From Hoeflea_A sp965228435 (GTDB lineage: Bacteria; Pseudomonadota; Alphaproteobacteria; Rhizobiales; Rhizobiaceae): 64,000 bases of DNA. The notes beneath the pieces are model-generated. The model worked only from the letters and a program-made list of their open reading frames with translations. It was not told the DNA's origin and ran no database searches. Both the position numbers and the translations under genes were made by a program. The stretch spans positions 868,001 to 932,000 of the forward strand of contig OZ245818.1 in assembly GCA_965228435.1 (NCBI GenBank). Direction: 5' to 3'. Shown one piece after another: positions 8,915 to 17,791 of the stretch; position 1 is the first letter of the stretch, and each line of letters begins with the position of its first letter.

Positions 8915-10246
8915 TCAGCCGAAATCAGGCGGCCGCTTCATGTGCCAATCGGTTTGCTGCTGGAACTGACCGGCCAGGCCAAGCAGCGAAACGTCCGAAT
9001 AGTGGCGACCGACGATCTGCAGTCCAATGGGCAGACCGTCGCGGGTCTGGCCGCAGGGCAGGCTGATTGCTGGGTTTCCGGATAGATTGAAGGGGCAGGT
9101 GAGCGGAACCAGCGTCGCGATTTCCTCGGACGGATCGAACTGCGCCAGCGGCATCGCCGGACGCGGTGTCGTCGGCGTCAGCAGAAACAGCGTGCCGGTG
9201 GCAGCAAAGGCCGCAGTTATTTCCTGCCGCACCAGCGAACGGATGTGCACGGCCTCCGACATCTGTTCTTCCGGTATCGCCAGGCCGCTTTCGATCATCG
9301 CCGCAACTTTGGCGTCGTAGGCGGATTTCCGGTCGGCCAGCGGCTCCGCGTTGGCACATGCCAGCTCGGCCGAGAAAAACGTGACAACCGCATCGATCGC
9401 TTTTGGCAGCGACGGCAGTTCGAGCCTTACGATTTCGGCGCCCGCATCCTCAAAAATCGTGCAGGCGGCCAAAAAAGAAGTCTCGATATCCGGATCGAGC
9501 GAGCGGAATTCGGCCAGGGCCGCCAGAGTCGCTTCGCCGAGTACCGCCAGTCTGACCGGATTTTTCGACGACCCTTCGACCAGCGGTCGGCTCCGAAGGG
9601 TCGCCGCGTCCCAGGGATCAGGGCCGGTGATCACCGCAAGAACGTCGGCGATTTCGGCGGCTGACCTGGCAATAATCCCGACATGGTCGATCGACGGCGC
9701 CGTGGCCTGGCGCATGACTCCGTGTGAGCTGACCAGCCCCGAGGTCGGCTTCAGGCCGGTCGTCCCGGTCATTGCCGCGGGAATGCGTACCGAACCGGCG
9801 GCGTCGGTCCCCAAGGCAAAGCGGGCCGACCCAACGGCGACCGAGGCCCCTGCCCCGGCGCTGGAGCCGCCTGGGTAACAGGCAAGGTTCCAGGGGTTGC
9901 GCGTCGGCGGCTGGTCGAGCCCGCAGGTCAGTTCATGCGAGATCTGGGTGCCGACCAGCACGGCACCGGCAGCTCTCAGCCGCTGCACCACAGTGGCGTC
10001 GGTTTTCGGCATCCGGTCTTCGAAGGCCGGCGACCCGCCGGATGTCGATACACCGGCGACGTCGAAAACCTCCTTGACCGCAAAGGGCCATCCGTGCACC
10101 GGCGACGAAGAAACGCTCGCATCTGCCTCGGTCGCAGCCGCGCGCGCCTCCTGCTCCAGCAAGTGCCTGTAGGCATGGACTTCGCTTTCGGTCCGGGCGG
10201 CGGTCGCCAGGATGCGCTCCATCTGCTCGGTGGCGTTCTCAGGCAC
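8915..10246 (-). CDS. amidase signature family hydrolase
   Basis: This 443-residue enzyme has the Ser-Ser-Lys triad of the amidase signature family: K58 in FAVKEVFD, S128 in YPGGSSAGAG and the nucleophile S152 in TDAAGSVRIPAA. The 24-residue gap between the serines matches the family. I chose the GTG at 10246 because GAGGAGG lies just upstream and it overlaps the preceding SDR gene by 8 bp; a longer frame starts at 10282 and an internal ATG lies at 10222. Related enzymes include allophanate hydrolase, indoleacetamide hydrolase and GatA. GatA is unlikely in this catabolic operon. It probably hydrolyses an amide formed after ring opening. Confidence 0.92.
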   Translation of the reverse strand: MPENATEQMERILATAARTESEVHAYRHLLEQEARAAATEADASVSSSPVHGWPFAVKEVFDVAGVSTSGGSPAFEDRMPKTDATVVQRLRAAGAVLVGTQISHELTCGLDQPPTRNPWNLACYPGGSSAGAGASVAVGSARFALGTDAAGSVRIPAAMTGTTGLKPTSGLVSSHGVMRQATAPSIDHVGIIARSAAEIADVLAVITGPDPWDAATLRSRPLVEGSSKNPVRLAVLGEATLAALAEFRSLDPDIETSFLAACTIFEDAGAEIVRLELPSLPKAIDAVVTFFSAELACANAEPLADRKSAYDAKVAAMIESGLAIPEEQMSEAVHIRSLVRQEITAAFAATGTLFLLTPTTPRPAMPLAQFDPSEEIATLVPLTCPFNLSGNPAISLPCGQTRDGLPIGLQIVGRHYSDVSLLGLAGQFQQQTDWHMKRPPDFG

Positions 10247-11006
10247 GTGCTCCTCCTCGCATCGCCGCCGACGCGCCGCCATCGACGCGCAGCATCACCC
10301 CGGCGCAACGTTGGGCTTCGTCACCGATCAACAGCAGCACCGCATTGACGATATCATCTGCGTGGTTGTGGCGACCTGATGGCGCGGCTCCCCATCGGCT
10401 GTCGTCTTCGGCGTGATGCTGATAGCCCCGGGGCGTAGACTGTACACCGGGATGGGTGGCGCCCGGGCAGATGGCGTTGACGCGCACCCCATGCATGACC
10501 GCTTCGGCGGCGAGTGCTTCCGACATGCTCAGGAGCCCGGCCTTCGAGATCGAATAGGCCGGCAGGTGATGGATGCCCACCAGCGCACTGTCCGACACGA
10601 CATGCACGATGTTGCCGCTGCCGCGTGCCTTCATATCCTCGTAGAAAGCCCGCGAATAACGGAATACGGATGTCAGATTGACCTCGAGCACCTCGCGGAA
10701 AATGGCGTCCGGGGTATGCGCCAGGGTCTGTTCGAAAACAATGGCCGCGCAGGAGACGAAGAGGTCGGGAGCACCGCCGAACTGCCGTTGCGACTGGGCA
10801 ATGGCAAAATCCACCGCCTTCCGGTCGATGGCATCGGCGCGGATGAACCCGGCCCCCGTGGAATTTGAAACCTCGGCGCCGCGATCGGCATCGCGACCGG
10901 TGAATAGGACGTCCCATCCCAGGCCGGCGAGCCTGACGACAATGGCACGTCCCATGCCGGAGGTGCCACCGGTGATGAAGGCTGTTTGTCTTTTGCGCTC
11001 GCTCAT
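10239..11006 (-). CDS. short-chain dehydrogenase/reductase (SDR)
   Basis: This 255-residue classical SDR has the nucleotide motif TGGTSGMGRA near residues 13-22, the structural NLTS region and catalytic Tyr and Lys in YSISK, preceded by a Ser in VVSDSA. It probably oxidises or reduces an alcohol/ketone intermediate with NAD(P). Its ATG overlaps the stop of the neighbouring SDR gene by 4 bp, and its end overlaps the amidase gene, so the three are translationally coupled. The substrate is not predictable from sequence. Confidence 0.9.
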   Translation of the reverse strand: MSERKRQTAFITGGTSGMGRAIVVRLAGLGWDVLFTGRDADRGAEVSNSTGAGFIRADAIDRKAVDFAIAQSQRQFGGAPDLFVSCAAIVFEQTLAHTPDAIFREVLEVNLTSVFRYSRAFYEDMKARGSGNIVHVVSDSALVGIHHLPAYSISKAGLLSMSEALAAEAVMHGVRVNAICPGATHPGVQSTPRGYQHHAEDDSRWGAAPSGRHNHADDIVNAVLLLIGDEAQRCAGVMLRVDGGASAAMRGGARA

Positions 11007-11752
11007 CCCTGATGCACCTTGTTGGCTCTCAGCGCCGCCCTCAGTCCGCCGTCGACCGTCAGCGCGGCCCCGGTCAGCGCCGGTCCGCCATCCAGTAGGA
11101 ATTCGATGCTTCGGGCTACATCCTCCGGCGTCGTCAGTTGCCCGACCGGCGGAATGAAAGGGTCGCCGAGATCGCGCGCCTGGGGTATATCCGCCACGCT
11201 CTGCATGCCGCCGGCCAGATCACCCGGACACACCGTATTGGCGACGACCCCTCTGGGACCGCCCTCGACGGCCAGCATGTTGGTCATCCAGTGTAGTGCA
11301 CGTTTCGCCACGGAATAGGCGCCCAGTTCGAACTCGGTTCGTACAGCGGTGCCCGAAGCCACCGTGACGATCGCGCCACCGCCGTCGCGCGACAGTTCCC
11401 ACAGGGCCGTTCGGGCGATGCGGAACGGCGCGACCAAATTGTTTTCCAGCATCTGGTCCCAGGCCGCATCGCTGGTTTCGGATATGCGCGCCACATGTAG
11501 CAGGCCACCGGCCAGGACCAACCCGTCCAGACCGTGCAATTCCGACACGGCATGACCGACGATGTGCTCCGCCGCCCCGGCCCCGAGGTAATCGCAGGCA
11601 AAAAAATGGGCCCCGGTCTCGGTCGCCAGCGCCTCACCGACCTGGCGGTTTCGCCCGTTGAATACGATGCTGTCGCCGCGGTCGCCCAGGCGCCTGACCA
11701 GCGCCCGGCCGATGCGGGAGGTGCCGCCGATAACCAGGATTCGTTGTGCCAT
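11003..11752 (-). CDS. short-chain dehydrogenase/reductase (SDR)
   Basis: This second SDR, 249 residues, carries IGGTSRIGRA near residues 8-17 and the catalytic motif YSVAK, with Ser in VASGTA. It is only distantly similar to the SDR encoded next to it, so the two probably act on different intermediates. No strong ribosome site is seen before the ATG at 11752; the gene starts 12 bp after the deacetylase-like gene ends, so re-initiation is possible. Confidence 0.9.
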   Translation of the reverse strand: MAQRILVIGGTSRIGRALVRRLGDRGDSIVFNGRNRQVGEALATETGAHFFACDYLGAGAAEHIVGHAVSELHGLDGLVLAGGLLHVARISETSDAAWDQMLENNLVAPFRIARTALWELSRDGGGAIVTVASGTAVRTEFELGAYSVAKRALHWMTNMLAVEGGPRGVVANTVCPGDLAGGMQSVADIPQARDLGDPFIPPVGQLTTPEDVARSIEFLLDGGPALTGAALTVDGGLRAALRANKVHQG

Positions 11753-11764
11753 GGAATTGGACCA

Positions 11765-12673
11765 TCAGGCCATGGAAGGCAGGACCCGGATCGAGCCGTC
11801 GCCGGCCAGTTCCGGATTGTTCAGGCGCCATTCCTCGCGCGGATTCTCGGCCCGCCAGAGATCGACATAGTCGGACTGCTTCAGGAAAGTCACACCTTCC
11901 ATTTCGGTGGCCTTCTGCAGCAAACGCTCGAACACCCTGATCCGGGCGCCGCGCGCGATGGATTGCGGATGGAGCGTCAGGTTGAACACCCCGCCCGGGC
12001 AGTTCTCGCGGGCATATTCCAGCTCGCCGTTCCACATTTCCTCGGCCTGCGACGGCGCCTTGAGGCCCGGAATTTCGCCCCAGGCGAATTCGAACATCGG
12101 CACGTCGTCCATGATCCATGCCACGGGGATGCCGATGATGTCGGTCAATTCGCCGAACTGGAACGGACCGTCCTTCGTCCAGGTGTCGCCTTTGCGGACG
12201 TAAACCGGCAGGTGATCGGTCGCCATGCGACTGCCGTCGAACTCAAAGCCGAACTCGTCAATCAAGTCAATCGTGTCGACGCTCATGTTCCAGGCCGGCG
12301 CCACATGACCGCGCGGACGAACGCCGACGACGACATCAAGCGCTTCAAGACCCCGTTCGATGATCAGCCGCTGCTCTTCCTTGCTGAAGTCGCGCGGGTC
12401 CTCGTGCATCCAGCCGTGATAGGCGAATTCATGGCCCCTGTCGGCGATCTCCTTGATCAGGTTGGGATAGGCGAGCGCGGTATGACCTGGGACCAGGAAC
12501 GTCGACTTTATGTCAAACCGGTCAAGAATATCGAGCACCCGGCGACAGCCGGTGACGTCCAGTTCACCCCGCGACAGCATGGACGGGTTGTTGGTGTGAA
12601 AGGACGAAATCCACAGCGACATGGCGTCGAGCCCTATGGTCATGCAGTAGGTCAGCCTCGGAAGATTGCTCAT
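11765..12673 (-). CDS. polysaccharide deacetylase/allantoinase-like (PuuE/PgdA-type) hydrolase
   Basis: This 302-residue NodB-fold metal hydrolase has an early Asp in GLDAMSLW, metal histidines in FAYHGWMHEDP, and a catalytic-strand motif RGHVAPAWN. The absence of a signal peptide and the operon context argue against cell-wall deacetylation. It is closer in size and style to the cytoplasmic PuuE allantoinase and peptidoglycan-deacetylase-like amide hydrolases, which open cyclic amides or remove N-acyl groups. The ATG at 12673 overlaps the VOC gene stop (ATGA). It is one of four candidate amide or lactam hydrolases in this island, with the amidase, M20 enzyme and cyclase. The true substrate is unknown. 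Confidence 0.87.
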   Translation of the reverse strand: MSNLPRLTYCMTIGLDAMSLWISSFHTNNPSMLSRGELDVTGCRRVLDILDRFDIKSTFLVPGHTALAYPNLIKEIADRGHEFAYHGWMHEDPRDFSKEEQRLIIERGLEALDVVVGVRPRGHVAPAWNMSVDTIDLIDEFGFEFDGSRMATDHLPVYVRKGDTWTKDGPFQFGELTDIIGIPVAWIMDDVPMFEFAWGEIPGLKAPSQAEEMWNGELEYARENCPGGVFNLTLHPQSIARGARIRVFERLLQKATEMEGVTFLKQSDYVDLWRAENPREEWRLNNPELAGDGSIRVLPSMA

Positions 12674-13161
12674 GCCCGGCCTCCACCGTGCCTGGACCGA
12701 TCGAATCCCTTGGGCGAATGCACTTCGCACAGATGAGTGACATTGCCCTCGGGATCGTAGAAGGAGCGGAACCGGTACCACATTCCGGGGAAATCCCCCT
12801 CCGGCGCCTGTTCGAGAAACTCGCCGGCGCCGTAGTGCATCATCTTGTCGGCCCACTCAACATTGTGCTTGTCCAGCTCGGTAATGGCCTCTTCGAGGTC
12901 CTCCACGTGGATGGCGAAACTGTGCACCCCAGCGGGGTCGTTGACATAGTTGCCGGTTCGCTGGTGGGAGTCGCGCGGTGCGTTCGGCACGCTAAGTAAC
13001 ACCAGGTCGGTATCGCCACACATGAACATGGCCCATCCCTTTTCCGGCTCGAACCCGTGCGGATGCAACGGCAAACCGAGGACGTTCTTGTAGAAATCCA
13101 CCATTGTCGGGAAATCCCTGACGACGATGTCCATGTTGTCGAGACGCAGCGGTTTCAGCAT
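12670..13161 (-). CDS. VOC family (glyoxalase/bleomycin resistance/dioxygenase) protein
   Basis: This 163-residue VOC-fold protein begins LRLDNMDIVVRDFPTMVDFY, a typical first beta-alpha-beta unit, and has a second unit with HSFAIHVEDLEEAI and a final Glu in HLCEVH. VOC enzymes bind a metal through His and Glu and act as isomerases, lyases or ring-cleaving dioxygenases. It is translationally coupled to the deacetylase-like gene (4-bp overlap) and lies 4 bp after the cyclase gene, so it belongs to the same pathway. The reaction cannot be predicted. Confidence 0.87.
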   Translation of the reverse strand: MLKPLRLDNMDIVVRDFPTMVDFYKNVLGLPLHPHGFEPEKGWAMFMCGDTDLVLLSVPNAPRDSHQRTGNYVNDPAGVHSFAIHVEDLEEAITELDKHNVEWADKMMHYGAGEFLEQAPEGDFPGMWYRFRSFYDPEGNVTHLCEVHSPKGFDRSRHGGGRA

Positions 13162-13165
13162 CGGT

Positions 13166-14179
13166 TCAGTCCCTCAAAGGAATGGCAACGGAAGGCATGG
13201 GCGCGCCGGTGGCGCCGAAGATCTTCATCGGGAAGCCCATGAAGGCGAACTCGTACATCTTCTCAGCGGCGATCTCCTCCATGTTGACTACCTCGATGAT
13301 CTGCGCGCCGGCGGTGGCGAACATATAGCAATGCACCGGCGCGTACTGGCCGTAATAAGGCTGCGGCTCGAGGCCGATATTGTCGCCCGCCAGGCACATC
13401 GAGCCGCATTCCTCGAGCAGGTATTGCGCCCCGGCAACGCCGATCCCGGGCGAGGCAGCCAGATATTCGATATTCGGCCACATGCGCATTCGGCCGGTTC
13501 GCAGCAGGACCACGTCGCCCTTGCGAAACCGCGTTCCCTGCCTTTTTGCGGTGTCCTGGATATCCTTCGGTGTGATCTCGTAGTGATCGGGCAGGATGTC
13601 GACGCCCATCATACCGGCAACGTCCAGGAGCACCCCACGGGCGATGATCGGCGGATAGCGGTCACTGCCGCCTTTGGTCCAGACCATGGATCCGAGGTGC
13701 TCGTCCTGAGTCCATCCGTTCCACTGCATGCCCCAATAGCCCATGTGATTGAGAGTATCGATGTGGGTGCCGCAGTGGGTGTACATGGAGATCGCGTCAC
13801 CCGAGTAGCTGTATTCCTTGTGGATTTCACCGCTATAGCCGGACCGGCCGTGGACGATCTCACCCTTCGGCGTATGGGTCATCCAGATGCTGAACGGAGG
13901 ATCGCCGGCTTCCGTCCAGGACGGCATCGACGAGTCGTAGACGACGTTGAGGTCGAAGACCTTGCGGCCGTCCATGCAGGCAATGATGTTGGCGACCGAC
14001 TCCGGCGTGATCCAGTTCAACCGGCCGATTTCGTCCTGTGGCCCCCAAGGGCTCTTGGACACTTTGTGACCGCCCTTGTCCAGCAAGGGCTCGGGCTGAA
14101 GCTCGTGCCGGATCTTGTCAATCTCCTCATGGGTGAGGCCGCACATCTTGAAATTACCGTTTTCGTCGAACTCGCACAT
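13166..14179 (-). CDS. cyclase family (kynurenine formamidase-like) metal hydrolase
   Basis: This 337-residue member of the cyclase/KynB family has the metal-binding motif HCGTHIDTLNH, matching the family HxGTHxDxPxH pattern. It is clearly longer than the usual 210-260 residue KynB or isatin hydrolase. Family members hydrolyse N-formyl or cyclic amide bonds using two metals. I chose the ATG at 14179 because GGGAGGT lies 5 nt upstream; an adjacent ATG at 14182 is too close to it. It is the first gene of the nine-gene operon and is divergent from a LysR gene, so it probably lies directly behind the LysR-controlled promoter. A ring-opening or N-deformylating step is the best guess. Confidence 0.9.
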   Translation of the reverse strand: MCEFDENGNFKMCGLTHEEIDKIRHELQPEPLLDKGGHKVSKSPWGPQDEIGRLNWITPESVANIIACMDGRKVFDLNVVYDSSMPSWTEAGDPPFSIWMTHTPKGEIVHGRSGYSGEIHKEYSYSGDAISMYTHCGTHIDTLNHMGYWGMQWNGWTQDEHLGSMVWTKGGSDRYPPIIARGVLLDVAGMMGVDILPDHYEITPKDIQDTAKRQGTRFRKGDVVLLRTGRMRMWPNIEYLAASPGIGVAGAQYLLEECGSMCLAGDNIGLEPQPYYGQYAPVHCYMFATAGAQIIEVVNMEEIAAEKMYEFAFMGFPMKIFGATGAPMPSVAIPLRD

Positions 14180-14281
14180 CATGACCTCCCTTCGGACGAA
14201 ACCTCTCGGTTGCACATGATTGCGAGCGGGATTGCCATATGTCAAAGACAGGTTATTTATTGTTGGTGAAAGGAAATACTT

Positions 14282-15214
14282 ATGGATCAGGTCTTGCACG
14301 TCGAAGCCCTCAACCTTCGCCATCTGAGGGCATGGATGACCGTTGTTGAAGAAGGTTCAATCACCGCGGGTGCCCGGCGACTGGGCGTTTCACAGCCAGC
14401 GCTGTCGCAACAGCTTCGGGCGTTGGAAGATTTTTTCGGCAGCCGACTGCTGGAACGGCTGCCTCGCGGCGTCAAGCCGACGCCGCTGGGCCGGGCACTG
14501 CTTGCCGAAACCCGGGCGACGCTGTCGACATCGGAACGGCTGATCCGGCACGCGGTCACCGCATCCGGTGAGGAAGGCGGAATGCTCGAAATCGCCACTC
14601 TTCCCAATCTCGTCGACGGTCTCATGCTGGATCCGATCAAGAAATGGCGCGCACTCCATCCGCGGATATCCATTCGGATAAAGGAATTCACCCAGCAGAC
14701 CGAAATGGTCGATGAGTTCGAAATGGGTCTTGCCGATGTCGCGATTGGCGTTCGCCCGGTGAATTGGAACGGCGAGGTCATGCCTCTTGGATGGGATGAA
14801 TTCATCGTGCTTCTGCCATCGGATGATCCGTTGTTTTCGGCGCCAGGCTCGATCAGCCTCGACCGATTGGCCGACCGCCGATGGATCATGTACGGCAATT
14901 CGCAGGGCCTCTCGGACTACATGACCATCGCCTGCGCCCGCGCCGGTTTCAGGCCCAAGGAGGCGGTCCGCACTTCGCAGGTGTCGGTAGCCATCGAACT
15001 TGCCTGTGCCGGCCTCGGCGTAGCGTTGATCCCGCGGCTCAATGTCGATGCAAAATTCGATGCACACATCAAGGCCCTGACCCGACCGTTTGCATGGGAA
15101 ATTGCGGCCATTTCCCGTACTCGCTTTACCGGCGTGGTGAAAGAATTTGTCGAGCTCATCGACCGAAACCTTCTTATATCAAGGCCGCAACACGCGATCT
15201 CGATGCCCGGGTAA
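14282..15214 (+). CDS. LysR family transcriptional regulator
   Basis: This 310-residue LysR regulator has an N-terminal winged helix (about residues 11-70, with ITAGARRLGVSQPALSQQLR) and a periplasmic-binding-protein-like effector domain. The ATG at 14282 follows AAAGGAAA. It is divergent from the cyclase-headed operon across about 100 bp, the classic LysR arrangement, so it probably activates the nine-gene operon in response to a pathway substrate or intermediate. I saw no unambiguous T-N11-A box to assign. Confidence 0.92.
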   Translation: MDQVLHVEALNLRHLRAWMTVVEEGSITAGARRLGVSQPALSQQLRALEDFFGSRLLERLPRGVKPTPLGRALLAETRATLSTSERLIRHAVTASGEEGGMLEIATLPNLVDGLMLDPIKKWRALHPRISIRIKEFTQQTEMVDEFEMGLADVAIGVRPVNWNGEVMPLGWDEFIVLLPSDDPLFSAPGSISLDRLADRRWIMYGNSQGLSDYMTIACARAGFRPKEAVRTSQVSVAIELACAGLGVALIPRLNVDAKFDAHIKALTRPFAWEIAAISRTRFTGVVKEFVELIDRNLLISRPQHAISMPG

Positions 15215-15308
15215 GCGGTCGACCAGCAGGTGCTGCGATGGCACGCTGATTTGCGAAGGTCGAAGCCTGGTGCTTGCCAAAGATGTCGGGGCCTGAGAAG
15301 GTCTGATC

Positions 15309-16010
15309 ATGACCGACTACAGATTGCACTATTGGCCGTTGCCGTTTCGCGGCGAATTCATTCGCGCCGTTCTCGCCCATGTCGGCGCTGAATGGCAGGA
15401 GGTGACCGCCGAGGACATCATTGCAGAAAAGAGCAAGGATCCTGCGGATCAGCTCATCCCGCATATGGGACCGCCGGTCCTGACGGACCTCGCAACCGGT
15501 GTCTCGATATCACAGTTGCCCGCGATCCTGACCTATCTGGGCCGCAAGCATGGATTGACCAGCGACAATCCCGTCCGCGAAGCACTCACCGCTAAGATCG
15601 TGGCGGACGCCAATGATGTGCTGTACGAAATAACGCTCCACAACGGCGCGCAGATGTGGACCCCGGAAAGCTGGGACGCCTACCAACCCCGCCTCAAGCG
15701 CTGGATGGGTCTGTTCGAGGAAATCGGGCGCCGTCACCATCTGACGGCGGAGTCCGGGTACATTCTTGGCACCGACGCTCCCGATATCGCCGATCTGGTG
15801 ACCGCGATCCTGTGGGGCACGATGACCGCCAAGCTGCCACAGCTGCGGCCGATGCTCGACAACGAAGCACCGGCTATCGCCGGCTTGACCGACCGCATTT
15901 CCGCCAGGCCCGAACAGGCGGAGCTGCGCGCCCGCAGCGACCAAGCCTACGGCAATGGCTGGTGCAGCGGCCAGATCGAAGCTTCGCTTCGGGCCGTGAT
16001 CGAGGTCTGA
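15309..16010 (+). CDS. glutathione S-transferase family protein
   Basis: This 233-residue protein has a thioredoxin-like N-terminal domain starting LHYWPLPFRGEFIRAVLAH, with the glutathione-binding GPPVLTD and SISQLPAIL segments near residues 52-75, followed by an all-helical C-terminal domain. It follows the LysR gene after 94 bp on the same strand, but no operon is evident. It could conjugate electrophiles or serve a housekeeping role; the substrate is unknown. Confidence 0.88.
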   Translation: MTDYRLHYWPLPFRGEFIRAVLAHVGAEWQEVTAEDIIAEKSKDPADQLIPHMGPPVLTDLATGVSISQLPAILTYLGRKHGLTSDNPVREALTAKIVADANDVLYEITLHNGAQMWTPESWDAYQPRLKRWMGLFEEIGRRHHLTAESGYILGTDAPDIADLVTAILWGTMTAKLPQLRPMLDNEAPAIAGLTDRISARPEQAELRARSDQAYGNGWCSGQIEASLRAVIEV

Positions 16011-16017
16011 CCGGGCA

Positions 16018-16734
16018 TCAATTGTTTTTCGCAAAGATTGCTCCGGCGATCTCACGGTAGAGTTTCATTTCCATCGCCTTGGCAAAGTCCTCGAAACCTT
16101 CCGCGGTGATGACAAATGCACTTGGTCCGCCGATGAGATGGCGGCGGTAATAGTCGGTGATCGGCAGATCGTCTTCTTCGATCGCCAGTCCGTTGATCAC
16201 GATACCGTTGGCCAAAAGCACCCGCCGTGTCTCTTGCAGCCGGGGCGGATCGTCGGAGACGCCGTTGCCGGAAACATCGATCACCCGCCTGCGGGCCTGT
16301 CCTGGTGCTGCGTCGAGGGTTTTTGCAGCGAATTCCAGTCCGGCGTGGATCATTGTTCCACCGCCGGGCAAGCGACGCGGCATGGCTTCGACGACATCAG
16401 CATAGGCGGTGGCCTCGTTTCTGGTGCGCAACACGACCCACTCCAGTGTCAGCGCCTGACGGGTGACACTGGACCATTGAACGATCGCAATCGCCACGCC
16501 ACCCGGCGCATCATCGATGGCAGCGGCAACAAGATCCGATCGCAGCGCATAGGCCGTGCCGCGGCGCTGCAAGTCGAATTCCACATCGTTGACGCTGGCC
16601 GACGCATCGAACGCGAGGACAAGATGCAACTCCATGAGGTCTTCGGCGAGTGCCAAGGGCGACAGCAGGCATCCGATAATGACCATTGCGAACCGCAGGC
16701 TGCGGTTTGACTGAGCGAAGTGAGATTGGTTCAT
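16018..16734 (-). CDS. DUF1194 domain-containing secreted protein (VWA-like)
   Basis: This protein of about 238 residues has an N-terminal hydrophobic signal (RFAMVIIGCLLSPLALA) and then a von Willebrand A-like domain beginning HLVLAFDASASV, with a DxSxS metal-site-like motif and a later GGGTMIHAGL. It matches the alphaproteobacterial DUF1194 family, probably periplasmic or extracellular. The ATG at 16734 places the signal peptide near the N-terminus; an upstream in-frame ATG at 16767 is also possible, and neither has a strong ribosome site. It ends 7 bp from the convergent GST gene. The function is unknown. Confidence 0.85.
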   Translation of the reverse strand: MNQSHFAQSNRSLRFAMVIIGCLLSPLALAEDLMELHLVLAFDASASVNDVEFDLQRRGTAYALRSDLVAAAIDDAPGGVAIAIVQWSSVTRQALTLEWVVLRTRNEATAYADVVEAMPRRLPGGGTMIHAGLEFAAKTLDAAPGQARRRVIDVSGNGVSDDPPRLQETRRVLLANGIVINGLAIEEDDLPITDYYRRHLIGGPSAFVITAEGFEDFAKAMEMKLYREIAGAIFAKNN

Positions 16735-16935
16735 GGTTTTATCCGGTCCATCGCCTGACACCGCCATTTAGGCCCACTGGCCTTGGCGACCACCCTATGT
16801 CCTATCGAAAAGTGCGGTCAAACCCTGTCAGCAGCACGCCCCACCAACAGGTTTGCCGGATCTTCACCGTAGATCATCCGGATTGCTTGCAAACGTCAAA
16901 GAAGACACCATTTTCGGACAAAGGGGTTCGGCACG

Positions 16936-17622
16936 ATGACGGAATACGATGTCAACACGGATACCTATCTGAATGCCAAGGACCTATCCCAAGACGAAGG
17001 CCGGGCGATCTTCGGCACTCACACATTGCTCAAGACCATCGGAGATCCATCCGGCAAGACGGTGATCGACATGTGTTGCGGCGATGGCCGCCTTGGCTGG
17101 CTCTTGCTGAACATGGGTGCGAAGTCTGTTACGGGTGTCGATGTCTCTGCAGAAATGCTGGCCCATGCCGAATTGAAGCGCAAAGCGCTGCCGCCGGAAG
17201 AGCAGCAAAGGGTACGTTTCCATCAGGCCGATCTGAGCAATACGGACCTCATCCTGCCACCGTCGGACCTGATTTGCGGGCTATACGTGCTTCACTACGC
17301 TGACTCTCGGGAGGCCATTGGCGGCATGGGCCGCTTCATCGCGCGCAACCTGAAGGAGGACGGCCTTTGTGCCGTGGTGACCCTCAATCCGGATGTCGAT
17401 CCCGATGCCGACAATGCGGCAGCGCAGGCCGAAGAAGGCTATTCCATCGATTTCACCGATGGCCCGGAAAGCACGCTCCACATAGGCGACTTCAGTTGCA
17501 CGATTTGGCGCTGGAGCCGCGCGGTGCTGGAGAAGGAACTTTCAAACGCCGGGCTGTGCGATTTCAAATGGGAACCGATGGAGGCGCCAGCGGATCGCCC
17601 GGACCTGATTGCCCGCTATTAG
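16936..17622 (+). CDS. class I SAM-dependent methyltransferase (copy 1), shortened by an in-frame TAG
   Basis: This 228-residue protein has motif I VIDMCCGDGRLGW near residues 44-56 and an acidic motif GVDVSAEML. It is a close tandem paralogue of the next gene. Its stop is a TAG at 17620-17622. In the same frame after it, 19 more sense codons up to a TAA at 17680-17682 read EWRKNPQCVVFSAR and then KASDC, the first part identical to the end of the paralogue. The tail is thus conserved but cut off by one codon. This suggests a recent nonsense change, a sequencing error or stop read-through. The ribosome site AAAGGGG precedes the ATG. The methyl acceptor is unknown. Confidence 0.85.
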   Translation: MTEYDVNTDTYLNAKDLSQDEGRAIFGTHTLLKTIGDPSGKTVIDMCCGDGRLGWLLLNMGAKSVTGVDVSAEMLAHAELKRKALPPEEQQRVRFHQADLSNTDLILPPSDLICGLYVLHYADSREAIGGMGRFIARNLKEDGLCAVVTLNPDVDPDADNAAAQAEEGYSIDFTDGPESTLHIGDFSCTIWRWSRAVLEKELSNAGLCDFKWEPMEAPADRPDLIARY

Positions 17623-17791
17623 GAATGGAGAAAGAACCCGCAATGCGTGGTCTTCTCGGCGCGCAAGGCCTCTGACTGCTAAGCGCATACCTCCTCCGGC
17701 CAACCTTAAATCTTTGTAAGGAATGCCCGAAACGCCTTGCAAAGCAGGTACCAGTCGCCATCTCCAGATCAAGAGACAAGGAGGATCCAGA

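Noticed and set aside
14180..14281. LysR binding box between the cyclase and LysR genes
   Set aside because: Several T-N11-A matches can be found in such AT-rich DNA, and none is symmetrical enough to call.
17620..17622. TAG in the methyltransferase as a pyrrolysine codon
   Set aside because: Pyrrolysine methyltransferases are a different family and alphaproteobacteria generally lack that system. Recent nonsense or read error is simpler.
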